Shown here: piece after piece, positions 1 through 11,967 of the stretch | Numbering within the stretch: the stretch's first letter is position 1 | Layout: each line of letters begins with the position of its first letter | Assembly (NCBI GenBank): GCA_003665825.1 | Contig: QPFY01000016.1 | Coordinates: 124,001-188,000, forward strand | Source: Microbotryum silenes-acaulis | Taxonomy: Eukaryota; Basidiomycota; Microbotryomycetes; Microbotryales; Microbotryaceae | Reading direction: 5' to 3' | DNA length: 64,000 bases | Program-made: the position numbers and the translations under genes | Notes under the pieces: generated by a model | Told to the model about the DNA's origin: nothing | The model's database searches: none | The model's input: only the letters and a program-made list of their open reading frames with translations

Positions 1-82
1 GCGACGACGAAAGCGAGGTCGAAGGTGGCGGATCGTGCAACGGCGGCGGAGGTGGAGGGAGGGGAATAGCAGACATGTCCAT
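1..82 (-). CDS. Possible 5' end of a gene running off the left edge
   Basis: On the minus strand an ATG at 82 (a second in-frame ATG at 76) opens a frame that reads M-D-M-S-A-I-P-L followed by a run of prolines and then Pro/Ser/Thr-rich residues, and is still open at position 1. Low-complexity proline-rich N-termini are common in fungal proteins, but 27 codons cannot identify a family. It could equally be chance in GC-rich DNA. Confidence 0.22.
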   Translation of the reverse strand, partial: MDMSAIPLPPPPPPLHDPPPSTSLSSS

Positions 83-1118
83 CCCAACGGACAAAGAGGT
101 GAGGACCTGGGAAGGACGCCCTGGCAACCGCGGATGCGGCGGCTACAGGGGCTTGGGTTTGGGCGTGAGGCTTAAGCCGGCCGGCGAAGACGCGTGATAT
201 GCGCTCGGTGCTGTTGTCCGGCCAAAGCGCGCGCTCCGCGAGATCGACAAGCGCAGGCGTGACGAGCAGACGAAGCACAGCTTCTAATCGGTGGCACAGT
301 TGAAGGAGGTCGAGGTTCAGAAGAGAAGAATATACGCGGTACGAGATCGATCCATGTACAGGCGGACCGGGAGGCAGCGTCGATGAACGGCTTGGTCGGT
401 CGTCGATGAGCAAGCCAGCAACAGCAGCGCGTCGAGGAGAGCGAGGCCGAAGTCAAGTCGCGAGTAGTCGCGAGTTGAGCCGCGAGCGGTCGGTCGCCGT
501 CGGAGAGTGCGAGTCTGAAACGCTTGACGTGCAACTTGCTGGACCAAAATTTGGGGAGAAGACACACGCAAAGACAAACACGACAGGTGGATACGATACG
601 TCTCGAAAGGGCCGGGTCGAGTACAGAGTACGAACGAATACCAGCTCTTGGGCGGTTGCCCAAGTTTGCCTGCGCTCGATCGTGGAACAAGTCCCGACGA
701 TCTGTGCCAATCAGCGCTATCCGGCGTCAGCCACGGCGTTCCCAGCCGCTGGGCGAGACCGAACGCGCGCATGCAGGCACAGCGTACGCAACAAGCACGG
801 CGTGGGTGGGTCATCGGGGCACAGCAGGGCCGGGCAATGGCCATTTTTAGACCGCATTCTCTTCTTAAAAGTTGGGACTCGTCAACCCGCTACAGCCGCG
901 CCTTTTACTGTCGCTCTGGCCAAACTGACTGGGTGACAGGTAGTTATACAACATCAGAAAGATTGCAAACGGCATATGTATCCTTGACATGCTCGCACGG
1001 GTTCTGCCTTCGACCGGTCACTCGATCTCCGGCCGGAGCCGGTCGAGCTTGCGAAGGCTCGCCCCTGTCCTGTCCGACTGCCTCGCTAAGCCTACCCCAA
1101 GGCTGCAAACACACGTGC
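83..1118. other. No gene recognised
   Basis: Several overlapping open frames exist on both strands (for example 317-844 minus and 406-936 plus), but they shadow each other, are Arg/Ser/Ala-rich and show no domain. The stretch probably holds the upstream region of a gene to the left and the 3' flank of the dioxygenase gene that ends at 1119. Confidence 0.4.
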
Positions 1119-2680
1119 CTACTTCCACTCGCCTCTGATCCTTTTGGCATTGAGTACCCTCCATCGGCTGAGCACCTCGTCCCCATCGGCGTACGCGCCT
1201 TTCAACCATCGCCCCCTCTCTTGCTCATCAATCGTCTCCAACACCTGCTTGTCGCTCTCAAACTCAAACGCCGTCCGCGCGTGCAGCACCCTCCGGTTGT
1301 CGAACAGCGCGCAATCACCCGGCTGAAGTTGCGTGTCATAGTGAAAGGCCGGGTCGTCGCATTGCTGCGCAAAGAGCTGCAACGCTCGGTGGAGTTTGGC
1401 CAATCGATCGGCCGCGTCGGGCATCGAAGGCAGTGGGAGTGGCCCCTGGAAAGGCGGCGAGTAGTTGATCGCGGTCACGATGGGGTCGAACAGTGTTGAC
1501 TCTGATGCGAGCTCGATCACGGGTCGGTCGTACCGCGTGTGGTAGTCTCCGTTTTTGTACTCGAAGCGCACGAGTTCTCGTGTCAGCACGTCGAATGACG
1601 AAGGATCGATCGAGCGGATCGACATGGCCACGGCGTACGAGTCGACAAAGTACGAGGAACCTCCGATGATACCGCCGTTCAGAAGAGATTGTAGGAACTG
1701 CCATCGAGGTGGGTGCGCAAAGTGACTGCGTTCGAACAGGACAGAGAAAAAGAGTTGCACAATCAGCTTTTGTTGTGTCGGGTACATCTCGCTGAAAGTT
1801 TGCCTCACATCAGATCCATGTGAAGTCCCAGATCCAGGTTCGTGTATGCGATATTCTTCGAGCTTTTCTCGGCCTTGACATCAAACAGATCGCCGTACCA
1901 TGTCCTTCTCACGCTCGCGATCCTTGTGACCAATCGCTTCAACTCGGTGTCCTGTCCTTGCTTTTCACTCGTCGGCACATTCTTGAGGAAGACCAAGCCG
2001 TCTTTGAGCATCGCATCGACAACATCAAAGAGGGTCTGTTCCGAACGGACGAACTCGGCGTATTCGATCGTCTTCAGCCTTGACAGAAGCGCCTGTCTAT
2101 CCCACGCCTTGGCTCTAGGGACGATGTCCTTCTCGCTCTGGCCTTCAAGGGCCTTGACCAGCAGGTTCAGAGGGGTAACGGAGAGCTTGGCGCTCTTGGG
2201 CTCGACACCGTGGACGGGAGCACTCCACTCCATCACGAGATGGTCCTCCCCCGCGATCTCGTGCACGCCGTACCCGATCACGTGGGCATCGAGTGGGATA
2301 TCTGAGGTCCGGAAAAGCTTCTGCTGTGATGCAGGATGGACGTGCGATGGGTGTACGGAGGCGTCTCGCAGGAACAGGTTCGGCAACTCGAGCTCAACCT
2401 TGGGCGCCGTACCACGCTGCAGTGATATCGTCGTCGACTGATTCGGATTTGGAGAGGACGGTGATAGTGATGCAACCTGATACGACCTTGAAAGCGGCTT
2501 GGGGATGAAGGGCTGCGGTCGTAGGGCGGCTTCGCTCTCGGCTGTCGGTGGGGGTGGTGGAGGCGCCGAGGCGGCACTCGGCGACGACAGCACCGAGGCC
2601 GTACGCTTGGCCGACGACGAGCTATGTCTGATGCACCTTGCTATAAGTGTCCACGCGGGTCCGTTGGTACGTGCGAACAT
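1119..2680 (-). CDS. Gamma-butyrobetaine dioxygenase-like protein (carnitine synthesis)
   Basis: A 2-oxoglutarate/Fe(II) dioxygenase of the TauD/GBBH family. Such enzymes hydroxylate gamma-butyrobetaine to L-carnitine, or trimethyllysine in the sister family. Two exons join across an 83-nt intron at 1726-1808 (GTGAGG...CGCAG), giving HMDLI-HFAHPPRWQF. The HxD iron ligands are His and Asp near residues 287 and 289. The distal His lies in FDNRRVLHARTAF, followed by RWLKGAYADGDEVLSRWRVL, which resembles BBOX1 more than trimethyllysine dioxygenase. The chosen ATG at 2680 has A at -3 and begins MFARTNGPAWTLIARCIRH, a plausible mitochondrial presequence; an in-frame ATG at 2785 would add 35 residues. 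Family assignment is strong; exact substrate is inferred. Confidence 0.85.
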
Positions 2681-5466
2681 GGTGCCGTGCCGCGTCGGGA
2701 TGCGCGTACGGAGGGAACCGAGCGATCGGCTTGGGCCGGGAAAGCCCTTGGCCGAATTGCCGACGGCCCGATGATGGATGATCATGCATCATGGATATTG
2801 GCGCCGTCGATCGTCGGAGATGATTGATCGCCCGCTCGGAGCTCTCCGCACAAGTTAACACAATTCTAGGATAAATTTTTTGGGCCCGAGGTCAGGCCAC
2901 CAGTTCTTCTCGTTCAAGTCCAAATGAGTAGCTCTTACACAACGGTTTCTTTTATACCAACGGCCCGGATGAATATCTCAAGTATCCCAAACGGTAGTCT
3001 GGGCCAGCATCATTGCCATGTCCCGCAGCGTAGAAGAATGATTGTTCTTCGCTCCTCGTGTTATGTATTACAACAGGGACAAGGGGAAGGGGAGGCGCTG
3101 AGCAGGCGTTTGACGGCTGGTAAGTTGTAGCAATTGACGGCCCCCTTTTCCTCGGAATTCGGAAAGTTCGGGTTAATTGCTTCGACACCTGCCGAAGTCA
3201 GGTCTCTGTAGTGGGTACAGCGGGACTCTTTTTGTCGACACCCCCTGTGAACGTTCAGCTGAGATTGCGAAACTGCGGTGGCAGTAGGAGCGGCTGGTGA
3301 GTCGCCGAACCAGATGCTTGAGGTAGAGCGAGTGCAAGTGTGAGCCGACGAACCTACCCTAAACAGGTGTCCTAGAGGAAACCTTCCTATTTTGAAGTTG
3401 AGATCCGAAAGCGAGAACGCTCTGGTCTGTTTGTTCGAAAATGGAAGTCCAAGTGAGAACGTGATGCGATGCACCGATAATTTTTTTCTTGGGCAGGCTG
3501 AGGTTAACTTAGCTTGTCATTGGCAAAGGATTGCATGATCATGTGACTTTGCCTACCTCAGAAGCTCTCATGCCAACCTCAAAAGTGGTCCAGAGTACTT
3601 TAAGAACGTCTCTCGTAGGAGCTCCCATACCGAATAGTAGCCAAACAGTCCGGCCTATCACTTATGAATTCTACTGGTTCACTTCCGCGTATGAGACTGT
3701 AAAAAATGCCCCCTCTCCGATGTGGCAGCTAGAATCCGGTATGAGATGTCATAAAGTTTCCAGCCGAACACGCTCACGAAAATCTCGAGCCGGACGGCGG
3801 ACTCAAGCGGTGAAGATACTGAACGACGGGTGTTCTGACTCAGGAGTCAGGGTGCATCGCCCTTGATCGACCTGAACCACGCGCGAGCCCCCGAGGACCC
3901 CGCGCCACTCGTCATGACATCATTTCTGCACTGGCGACTCAATTTGGTTTCGGTTCGAAAGTGAGGGCACTGAAAGGATGGCGGGAAATTAACAGCAGTT
4001 GTTCCTCAACAAGCAAAAGTGAAAATGGTCGTACACCGCAAAATGCCTATACAACCTTCGGAGCGTCGCGTTGACGTTGAGGACGATGCGAGTCATCGAT
4101 CAGCACAGCCTCTTATGATCAGATCTATGGTAAACAACTGACTATGCCCAAATTCCCCTCGGAAGCAAGTAGAGGTACACCGAAAGGAAGGGATGAGTAA
4201 GAGGACCAGCATCTGTGTCGACCGATGACCGAGAGTTTGTTGGTGTACGACTTAAACCGTTGAACGTCTCGGATGAACACACGCCTCTCCCTCGGCGCGA
4301 CCCTCGGGAAATCCGTCGCGTCGGACAGATTGAAAATCGCGAATTTGTCACGCTCGGTCTCAGCCTAGTCAAAGGTGTGAAGAGGTCCACCGACATCTCC
4401 TCGACTTTCGTTGTAAGTGGTACTTCGTGGTGCAATGATGTAAAATATACAGGTAGGTAGTCTAGTAGACGGTGGGCAGGACCCTGACGCCGCTGGGAAA
4501 AATGGATGATCATCGGCGGTCGGGAACGCCGAGCCAGAAGGACGGCTCTCTTGTTTGTGCGCGGGATGTTGTAGCGGAACTAGCCGAGCTCATCCTCGAA
4601 TGACAAGGCTTGCTTTAAGTTCTAAATCTAGATTGACCCCGAGATGAGATCGCGCCGAGCGAATCATCGTCACAATGGCTGGGCAAGGCGCGCTTGGGTC
4701 GCTTCAGGCGCCCGCGGCGACGCGTTGCGACACCCAGCTGCACGTCGCGCCGCGTCAACGCGCACGGGCGCCGCTCGGGCTCACTTCAATCAATGAACTT
4801 GTACGCGGCAGTGACGCGGCGGCGGCACCAGGCGGCACCAAGGGAGCGGTTACGGTGCCGAGCATCCACACCGTTTTCACCTCCCTCCATTTCCTCCGTT
4901 CTCGTCTGTCTCTACTTTATCCGTCAACCTCCCTCCTGGACATCCACTTTCCGTCCAGCAACCGATTCCTCCTGTCTCAGGTGAGCTTTTCTTCTTCCGG
5001 CTCTCGATGTGATCTGCCACCTGCGAGAGGAGAGGGTGGTCGGCAGCTCGACCGCGCGAGTGCACGCGCCTCGCGCTGCCTCCTTTCAGACTTTGTAAAG
5101 TCGAGCCGTGCCCCAATCGCTGACCCGCTGATCCCTGTGCTTCCATCGTTTTCCCCGTCGCATCTGTACTCTTCTTCCTTCCTCCTGTGCTGCTACTGCT
5201 CTCTCCCTCTGTGACCGCGAACCTCCCTTTTGCTCGTTGGTGCGTGCCGTCCCCAGTCGTTCCGCGCGCTCTCAGTCGCTCGGCTCGCCCTCGCTCGCTC
5301 GCGCCTCCTCCAACCGTCCAACTCGCGCTTGGGCTTTGTTCAACTTTTGGCTGCCGGCTCAGTCACTCGGGAAGAACCAGTACACCATTCACGGCGCCCT
5401 CTCATAGACCAATCTACTTTTGGTCCCTCTCCTCTACCCTCTCCCCGCTCCTGCCCATCATACAAT
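2681..5466. other. Long intergenic region ending in a pyrimidine-rich leader
   Basis: No convincing gene is seen in 2681-4670. From about 4860 to 5466 the plus strand becomes strongly C/T-rich, as expected for the promoter and 5' leader of the LysM gene downstream. Open frames here (4675-5214, 5230-5601) are compositional by-products with no domain. Confidence 0.5.
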
Positions 5467-7175
5467 AGTAAGTTTTCTCCCCGTGTGGCTGTGCCTGCCG
5501 CTCAAAGGGAGCGCGGTTTCCGTGCTCTTCACGTCTTGCTGGCCCAGCGCGCGCGCGCTGACGCCTCCCCGCTACCCATTTTTTTTTGCCTTTGTGCCTG
5601 AACGCTCGCGCCTGACCACTCTCGGTACCTCGTCAATCTTCGACTTCTGTTGTATCAGTGCTTTCCTCGACATTATCTCTTCCTTTGGCGTTGATCGCTA
5701 TCACATGGGCTTCTGTCGCTTCGGCTTCAACTCACGGACGTGGGCTGCCGTCCGACGCGGCCGCACGCCACCAACGACTCGCGCGCGCCCAACAAGCAGG
5801 TTCGGGGCATCACTGGTCCCTGCACCAACTTCCCGGCGAATCACCGCATCGCTTCGTCCGAGCCCGACGGGGTGACAAGGCGCAAAATCACGCGCGTGAC
5901 GTAACGACCTCGGAGCCAATCAATCTGTCCAACGGGTCGCTCACCGTCGCCCAGGGTTGCACCAAATTTTACAACGTCAAGCCCAACGACTCGTGCTACT
6001 CCGCAATTGCAGCGTCGAACTCGAAACTCTCCCTCCAAGACTTTTACGCCATGAATCCTCAGGTCGACGGCAAGTGCTTTAATCTGTGGACAGGGTACGA
6101 CTACTGCGTCGAGAAAGGTCGGTCTGCCGTCCCCTATCTTCCCTTGCGAACGAGAGAAGGGAAGCTGACCTCATTGGCTTCCCCACACCCCGAAGCAGCC
6201 TCTGGCAAGTCCAAAGTTAAGGTCCACGTCGCTTCGGCAAAGAAGGCCGCGACCGCGACCGAGACCAAGAAGCCAGTCCAGACCAAGGAGCAAGTTGAAA
6301 CCAAGAAGCCAGTCGAGACCAAGAAGCCCGTCGAGACCAAGAAGCCAGTCGAGACCAAGAAGCCCGTCGAGAAGCCCAGCGCGCCGGCCGACGACGACGA
6401 AGATGATGAGGAGTGCGATGCTGACGACGATGATGGCAGCACCCCGAACCCGACCACGAAAGAGCCGGCCAAGACGACCTCCCTCGCTGAGAGCAGCGGG
6501 ACCTCGCACCCTAAAAACACCGGCGGCGTTGTCAAAGCCTTCGTCTCGGGTGGCACCAACAACAAAAGTGACGGTATCCACGACGACTCTTCCACGAGCA
6601 CTGCGCCGCCAGCCACTACCCAGCAACCGAAACCGTCCGCGCCCTCTCCGACGGGGTCATCGTCGTCCGGGAGCTCGTCTGGAGGCTCGTACCCGCCGCC
6701 GAGTGCTGTGGAGGGAATCATGCGCGAGCGAGGCATCACTGGTTTCTTGGGAGCCAATACAGGAGGGGTTCTCTCTTGGTTCCGGACCAACAGTGCTCAA
6801 GATTCGACCAACGGCCATTCGTGGTGCTACAACTCGTATAACGCGTACAACGACGACATGATGGGTTTCGCCATCGATGTCAAGACCATGCTCGCCAACT
6901 TTGACTATTCCAACGTCAAGGCCGGTCAGGCGTACTGCGGCGCGATCGCCAACTTCACCACCATCAACAACGACGTCTACCAGCTCGCTATGATCGACGG
7001 CTTCGATTCCAAGTGGACCCAGGGCAAAACCAACGCCGCCGACCTGACCGTGGCCGCCTGGACCAAACTTGCTGGCTTCTTTCACAACAACAAGAACGAC
7101 GTCCTTGTTGGCAACTGGCAATGGACGGGGAAATTCGACGACAGATACGCTTTCAATGGTGGAAACCCCGTGTAG
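5467..7175 (+). CDS. Secreted LysM-domain protein with C-terminal expansin/DPBB-like region
   Basis: The first coding exon appears to be a single A at 5467: intron 5468-5658 (GTAAGT...TATCAG) joins it to TG at 5659, creating the start codon. The protein begins MLSSTLSLPLALIAITWASV, a clear signal peptide. A LysM domain follows (QGCTKFYNVKPNDSCYSA to GYDYCVE), which in fungi binds chitin or other GlcNAc polymers. Next come about five KKPVE-type repeats, an acidic D/E tract and a Ser/Thr/Pro linker. The last 130 residues (SWCYNSYNAYNDD, AYCGAIANF, IDGFDSKW, ADLTVAAWTKLAG, GNWQW) resemble the double-psi beta-barrel of expansin and RlpA proteins. A second intron, 6118-6195 or 6118-6198 at a tandem AAGCAG acceptor, is in frame and contains no stop. 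Signal peptide and LysM are solid; the DPBB reading is by pattern only. Confidence 0.8.
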
Positions 7176-7876
7176 TCGCACTCGGTTCCTTTTTCGACTC
7201 CTCCCCCAAAACATTCCCACCGCAAAGACCTTTCACCCCCAGCGCGCGAGTGGCTTAGGCTCGTTTTCCGCCCCCTCCTCTTCTGCTCGTCGCTATCAAT
7301 CCTCGCATACGGTGTCGTTACGTTGAACGTACGACGTGGCTTTTCTTGTAATACCGGGACCCACAACCTCGCTTCGACGTCGAGCGTTCTCTTCCCCCGG
7401 CTTGTTTCTTTCTTTTTCTTCGTATGTCCACTTCCATTTGTTGATCTTAAGGGGTGACAGGCGGGTCTCTTTTTTTTTGGTTGCTTGCTGGTTGCTTTCT
7501 GTTTACTTTCTTCATTACCTGCCCATATATTTCTACGCATTTCCCGTCCGTTCTCTGCTCCTCTCGCTTACCCCCCCCCCCCCCCACCATCTTTTGCACG
7601 CGATTCGCTCCCTTTTCTGCAACACCTCTTGGCATTTTTTTAAAAACGAACATTTGCAACGACGCTAGTTAACGCTTTCTCGGTCATGTTCTCATGAAAA
7701 AAAGGGAGAGCAAACCGTTGGCCAAATCGATGGGATCGAACGACGACGTGTACCTTCCTTCTATAACATGTACAGTACAGTCCGTTTCCATACATTACGA
7801 TTGCGCACGAAAACACAAAAAGAACAAACTCAACACGGACAGGAAACCTCTCCCACCCAGGGCCCAAGCCCCACTT
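7176..7876. other. Convergent 3' flanks with a C16 tract
   Basis: This stretch lies between the stop of the LysM gene and the stop of the minus-strand AKR1 gene. It is pyrimidine-rich and includes an uninterrupted run of 16 cytosines at 7571-7586. It is most likely 3' UTR for both genes, and no coding sequence is seen. Confidence 0.5.
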
Positions 7877-10516
7877 TTAAACCTCATCCATCGCCAACCT
7901 CTCATAGCCCGTCCTGCCCGACTTGTTCGCCCCCCTCACCGTCGACATCGTCGCTGTCCCCGCACCTCTAAGCCCCGATTTCTCCTCCCTCTCTCTCCTT
8001 CTCCGTTCCCTAACAGCCTTCTGGAACCCACCCTCAGGAATCTCATGCAAGCGCGTATAATCAACGTCCAATTCCTTACCCCTCGTCCAAAAATCACGAC
8101 AATTGCCCAACAAACCCAGATCAAAGGGGTTCGCGACGTGACCTGATTTAGCCAGACCAGTTGCAGCTTGACCGGTAGTGAAGCGATCGATACCTAAAAT
8201 CTTGAGCAGGAAACCTGACTTGCGCACTTGAGTCGTTTTGTGAATGACAGCTTGGTCGTCTCCGACTTCTCGATCCACCGCAGCAGTCGTAGAAGAGGTC
8301 AATGCAGCGGCGGCTGTTCTAGTCGCGACGAGACCTTGTTGCGCCGCGATCGAAACTCCAGGTTTACCTCCCATGTAACCGTGTCTCCCGACGTTCGAAA
8401 CTTCCAAAGAGGTCATTTGACGAGCGACTTGCCAAAGTTGCGCGACGAGTAGGATCGAAGTCCACGTCAATTGCAATCCGGACCAGGACACGATCACCAA
8501 CGCCAACGTGTCGAAGCGCGACGAGACGCAGAGCCAGTTGGGGAAGTTGCACACCGCGTCGGGGGGCAGAGGCGGTGCGAGGGTCGAAAAGTAGTGGTAG
8601 GAGAGTTTGAGGAAGACCGAGATGGCAAAGACGAGCGCGATGACGAACATGAGGAACTGGCGATGGTTGTTGCTACCGACTGTGAGAACGTGTGACAAGG
8701 ATCAGTCCATCTGGATAGGAAAGACTGCGCCGGACTTTGGGCTGCTACCCACCATCGTTCCATACCCATGGGCAGTAATGGTCGAACCGAGCGGTACACC
8801 GCTTGGTCATATAGGAGTGCTTTGATCGCAAAGGCCGTCGAGTCTAAAGTACAATATACGTGTAAGTCAAGCTGATACCCAAAACTGGGAGTGGAGAAGT
8901 GGCAAGTGCTCACCAGGCAGGGAAGGCAAAAGTTCATGCCGTTGAAGCTGCCATGTTCGACCAAGTCCTCGATCGTCTGCGCAATGGGAAGATGTCAGTC
9001 CCTTGTGCCCTCCTGATGGACCCCAGTCTTGCCACTACGCACCTCTTTGAGCTCGGAATCGTTGACGGGAAACGGTACGTGGCCCGGATCGAGCGTGATG
9101 GCCCGGAAAAAGTTGTACGAGCACACTAGGATGCCGATGCCGCACAGCAGCTGGCTGACCGCATGGCCTGGAAGGGAGACCATGCGCGTCAAGTAGATGT
9201 ACGTCGCGGCGAGAAGACTGGCGGTGATGATGGACGCCAAGTAAGGGCTCTTGGTGATGCGGTCCGAGTTGTGCGGTCCCGAGACTCCGAGCAGAACCTT
9301 TGCGACGATGTGGTGCATCCCATAGATCTCGCCAAACGCGAGCAAGAGACCTGACCACCAGGGTAGTATGACGAGCGATTGCAAGATGACGACGAATGCG
9401 AGCGAGGGCACGATAAATATGGCGACAATCGTATTACGAGGTGAGAGAGTGCCGACCTGCTTGCGCCCATCTTCGTGGTAGCCGGCGTCGAGCAGCCCTC
9501 GTTTGAACGCGGCAAGTGATTTCAGTTCGGCAGCCATGTCGCGCGCCGTCTTTCCAGCATGCTCCTTGACGCTCAAATCGACTCCCGCTTCGACGAGTCG
9601 CTTGATGCAGGCCGCGTTGCCCTTGACGGCGGCCCAATGCAGCGGAGTCAGTCCGGCGCCGTCGGGCCGACGCGGATCTGCGCCAGCTCGGAGCAAGAGG
9701 TCGACGGAAATGGCGTCGCCCTGGTAGCATGCCCAGTGCAGCGAGGTGTGTCCCTCGGTGTCGGCCGAGTCTACGGCGATGGGTTGCGAGGTGAAGAGCA
9801 TGTACGCGACCAGGAGCGCCGAGGACGAGTGTACGGAGAGGTGGAGCGCGTTGAAGGATTGCGAGTCGAGCAAGGTCGGGTCGGCGTTGTACTTGAGCAG
9901 CAAATGCACGACATAGACATGACCGTTCCTGTGTGAACTTGACTGTACAGTCAGTCTCGGGCCTAGCTCCTATCTCTGCCCTATTCCTGTTTGCGCAGAA
10001 GTGGGGGTCCAGGTGAGCTCACCTCGCGGCCCATTGCAGCGGCGTAGCCGACAAGTCCCCTCCGATCGCGTCGACGTTGGCTCCCCTCTCGAGCAGGAAC
10101 TTGCACGCCTGTACGTGGTTGTTGATCGCCGCCCAGTGCAGAGCGGTGACGCCAACCGGGTCGAGATCATTCGCGGTGACGGTCGGTGCACCGTCCGCAG
10201 TGGCCGCCGTTGATGGCGCGTCGTTGGGTTCGGGTAAGAGCGCATGCAGCGCAGTCAAATCCCCGATCTGCGCGGCATGGTGCAGCTGCGGTAGAGGTGG
10301 GCTGGCGGTGAACGGCTCGTGCGACTCGTGCGGCTCAGTCGGTGATGTGGGATCGTAAGCGGGCGCGTGGTCGGGGTTCGGAGACGTCGCACCGCTCGCA
10401 TTGCCGTGCGCCGACGTGGATTGCAGCGAAGTCCGAGCCAGTGGCGTGGCCGAGTGTTCGACGATCGTCGCAGAGGTCGTGGCACTCGTCTTGGTCGCCA
10501 GAGGAGGAGGCGCCAT
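7877..10516 (-). CDS. AKR1: Ankyrin-repeat palmitoyltransferase, Akr1 type (DHYC)
   Basis: An integral-membrane protein S-acyltransferase of the Akr1/HIP14 class, which palmitoylates proteins at Golgi or endosomal membranes. Five exons join to 778 codons: 10516-10023, 9928-9043, 8976-8914, 8843-8753, 8679-7877 (introns 66-94 nt, all GT-AG). Ankyrin repeats ([60 protein letters not shown]) precede six predicted membrane segments. The small fourth exon carries the catalytic motif: RRPLRSKH...[15 protein letters not shown], continuing into [13 protein letters not shown] in place of DHHC, and loss of most zinc-binding cysteines, are the hallmarks of yeast Akr1. The start ATG encodes MAPPPLATK. 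The gene has the expected order and length, and its identity is secure. Confidence 0.93.
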
Positions 10517-11030
10517 GATGTCGGATTGATCGCACGATGGTGAGGGCGTGTGTAGGCGACAGAGAGAGGCAACATGAGGCCACGAACTCGGTCCTCGCCT
10601 TTCGTCGTCAGGGCGCGCCAAGCTCTGCAGGCTGGCAGGCTCTGGCGCGGCTCGCCTTGCCTCGCTCGATCACACCGCCAGCCAGACACCGCGCCCACCC
10701 CGACCCGACGAGCCGCGCACTGCAAGCGGTGCCACTGCCACGATCCCCAGTCCAGTCGCGCCGCCAAGTCCACCGCTCTTTGCAGCTCAGGCAGGAGAAT
10801 GTAAATCGATAGTGTGTACTTTATTGCACGGGAAACAAACCCTTTATGGTATGACAGTGGAACTTCATGGTATGCCAACGACATTTGATAGCGAGGTCCT
10901 ATGCACAAATATATCCCGGCGCGGGCGGTGGGGGAGGGATGGTATACCATGCCTATACCAACGTTTTCCTGGGCCAAATTTCAAAAAAGCTGCCTTGACG
11001 CATCACCCACGCGACCTAGTTTATTTGTTA
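10517..11030. other. Upstream region of AKR1
   Basis: The AKR1 promoter side, followed by sequence that grades into copia LTR material from about 11.0 kb. Short open frames here have no recognisable content. Confidence 0.4.
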
Positions 11031-11254
11031 GGCTTAAATTTGAATCGCAGAGGTCCTCCAGAAGCCAATTCTCACGGGCGCTTCCATAGCCTTTCTTCTT
11101 TCTGGCCATCTATCTAATCTATCATCTTAGGCTCTCATACTTACGTATCTCGTGCCGGGGCCTCAGGTCAGTTTCTATGGAATCGAACTACCTTATCTAT
11201 CATCTTGGGCTCTCATACTTACGTATCTCGTGCCTGAACCTCAGAGTTCTAATA

Positions 11255-11285
<31 letters not shown>

Positions 11286-11458
11286 TCGCCGAGGACTGCA
11301 ACCTCACCGAGCACAACTACATCGACTGGGACCTAAACATGCCTCTCACTGTTGCCCTGTGCTACTTGCGCAAGGGGACGATCGACCCTACGTGGACCAC
11401 GGCCGTACGCTCGCGCTGGGAGGATTTCGCAGCCCACGGGCTCGCGATTGGGACCTAA
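11031..11458 (+). mobile_element. Ty1/copia LTR end, primer site and gag fragment (plus arm of an inverted pair)
   Basis: LTR-like sequence ends ...TTCTAATA at 11254 and is followed directly by GGTTATGAGCCC (11255-11266), the copia-type primer-binding site complementary to the inside of initiator tRNA-Met. Downstream an open frame carries the gag-like stretch [16 protein letters not shown] and [18 protein letters not shown], then stops at 11458 where it meets the inverted copy. The LTR shows an internal duplication of the CTCATACTTACGTATCTCG segment near 11132 and 11212. It is a fragment of an element and not functional. Confidence 0.65.
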
Positions 11459-11967
11459 ACATGTCTCTCACTGTTGCTCGTGAAGTCTGTGCGTGCCAGC
11501 CTTCGTGCGCCGATCCTCCCTTCTGGGCGACCGGTCCTATCGTGGCCTTGGTGGCGGCCGTCAGAGAGCCGGCGAGCCGCCCGTGGGCCGCGAAATCCTC
11601 CCAGCGCGAGCGTACGTACCGCCGTGGTCCACGTAGGGTCGATCGTCCCCTTGCGCAAGTACGAACGGACTTCACGGGCAACAGTGAGAGACATGTTGAG
11701 GTCCCAGTCGATGTAGTTGTGCTCCGTGAGTTTGCAGTCCTCGGCGAAGGCAGCGGGCGCGTTCGGTGACAGGAGGTGGCGAGGCGTGAGAGCTTCTTCG
11801 TCGCGGGCTCGTTGATTCTTCACTAGCAGTTCATACTCAGCGCGTGAGAATACGATAGAGCCGATGTGTGTGACGTCGTCGTTGTGGCCCGGCGTTGATG
11901 GTGGTGGAAGTGGTGGTACTCCGTCATCATCGGCCATGTTGTCGACGTCTGCCGCTGGTAGGTCGTT
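11455..11967 (-). pseudogene. Ty1/copia gag fragment (minus arm of the inverted pair)
   Basis: Minus-strand frame from ATG at 11937: [20 protein letters not shown], then [16 protein letters not shown] and [20 protein letters not shown], matching the plus arm, then a different frame and a stop near 11455. This is the beginning of a copia gag protein (capsid precursor that packages element RNA). It is cut short after about 110 recognisable residues, where the sequence turns back on itself. No zinc knuckle, protease or integrase follows on this arm. Confidence 0.6.

Noticed and set aside
172..936. Overlapping long frames on both strands at the left end
   Set aside because: They are mutually exclusive, low-complexity, and none has recognisable motifs or splice partners.
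648..1499. Plus-strand open frame of 283 codons
   Set aside because: Its second half is antisense to the dioxygenase exon, and its first half lacks any domain.
6134..6790. Minus-strand frame with GFLVST repeats
   Set aside because: Mirror image of the KPVETK repeats of the LysM protein.
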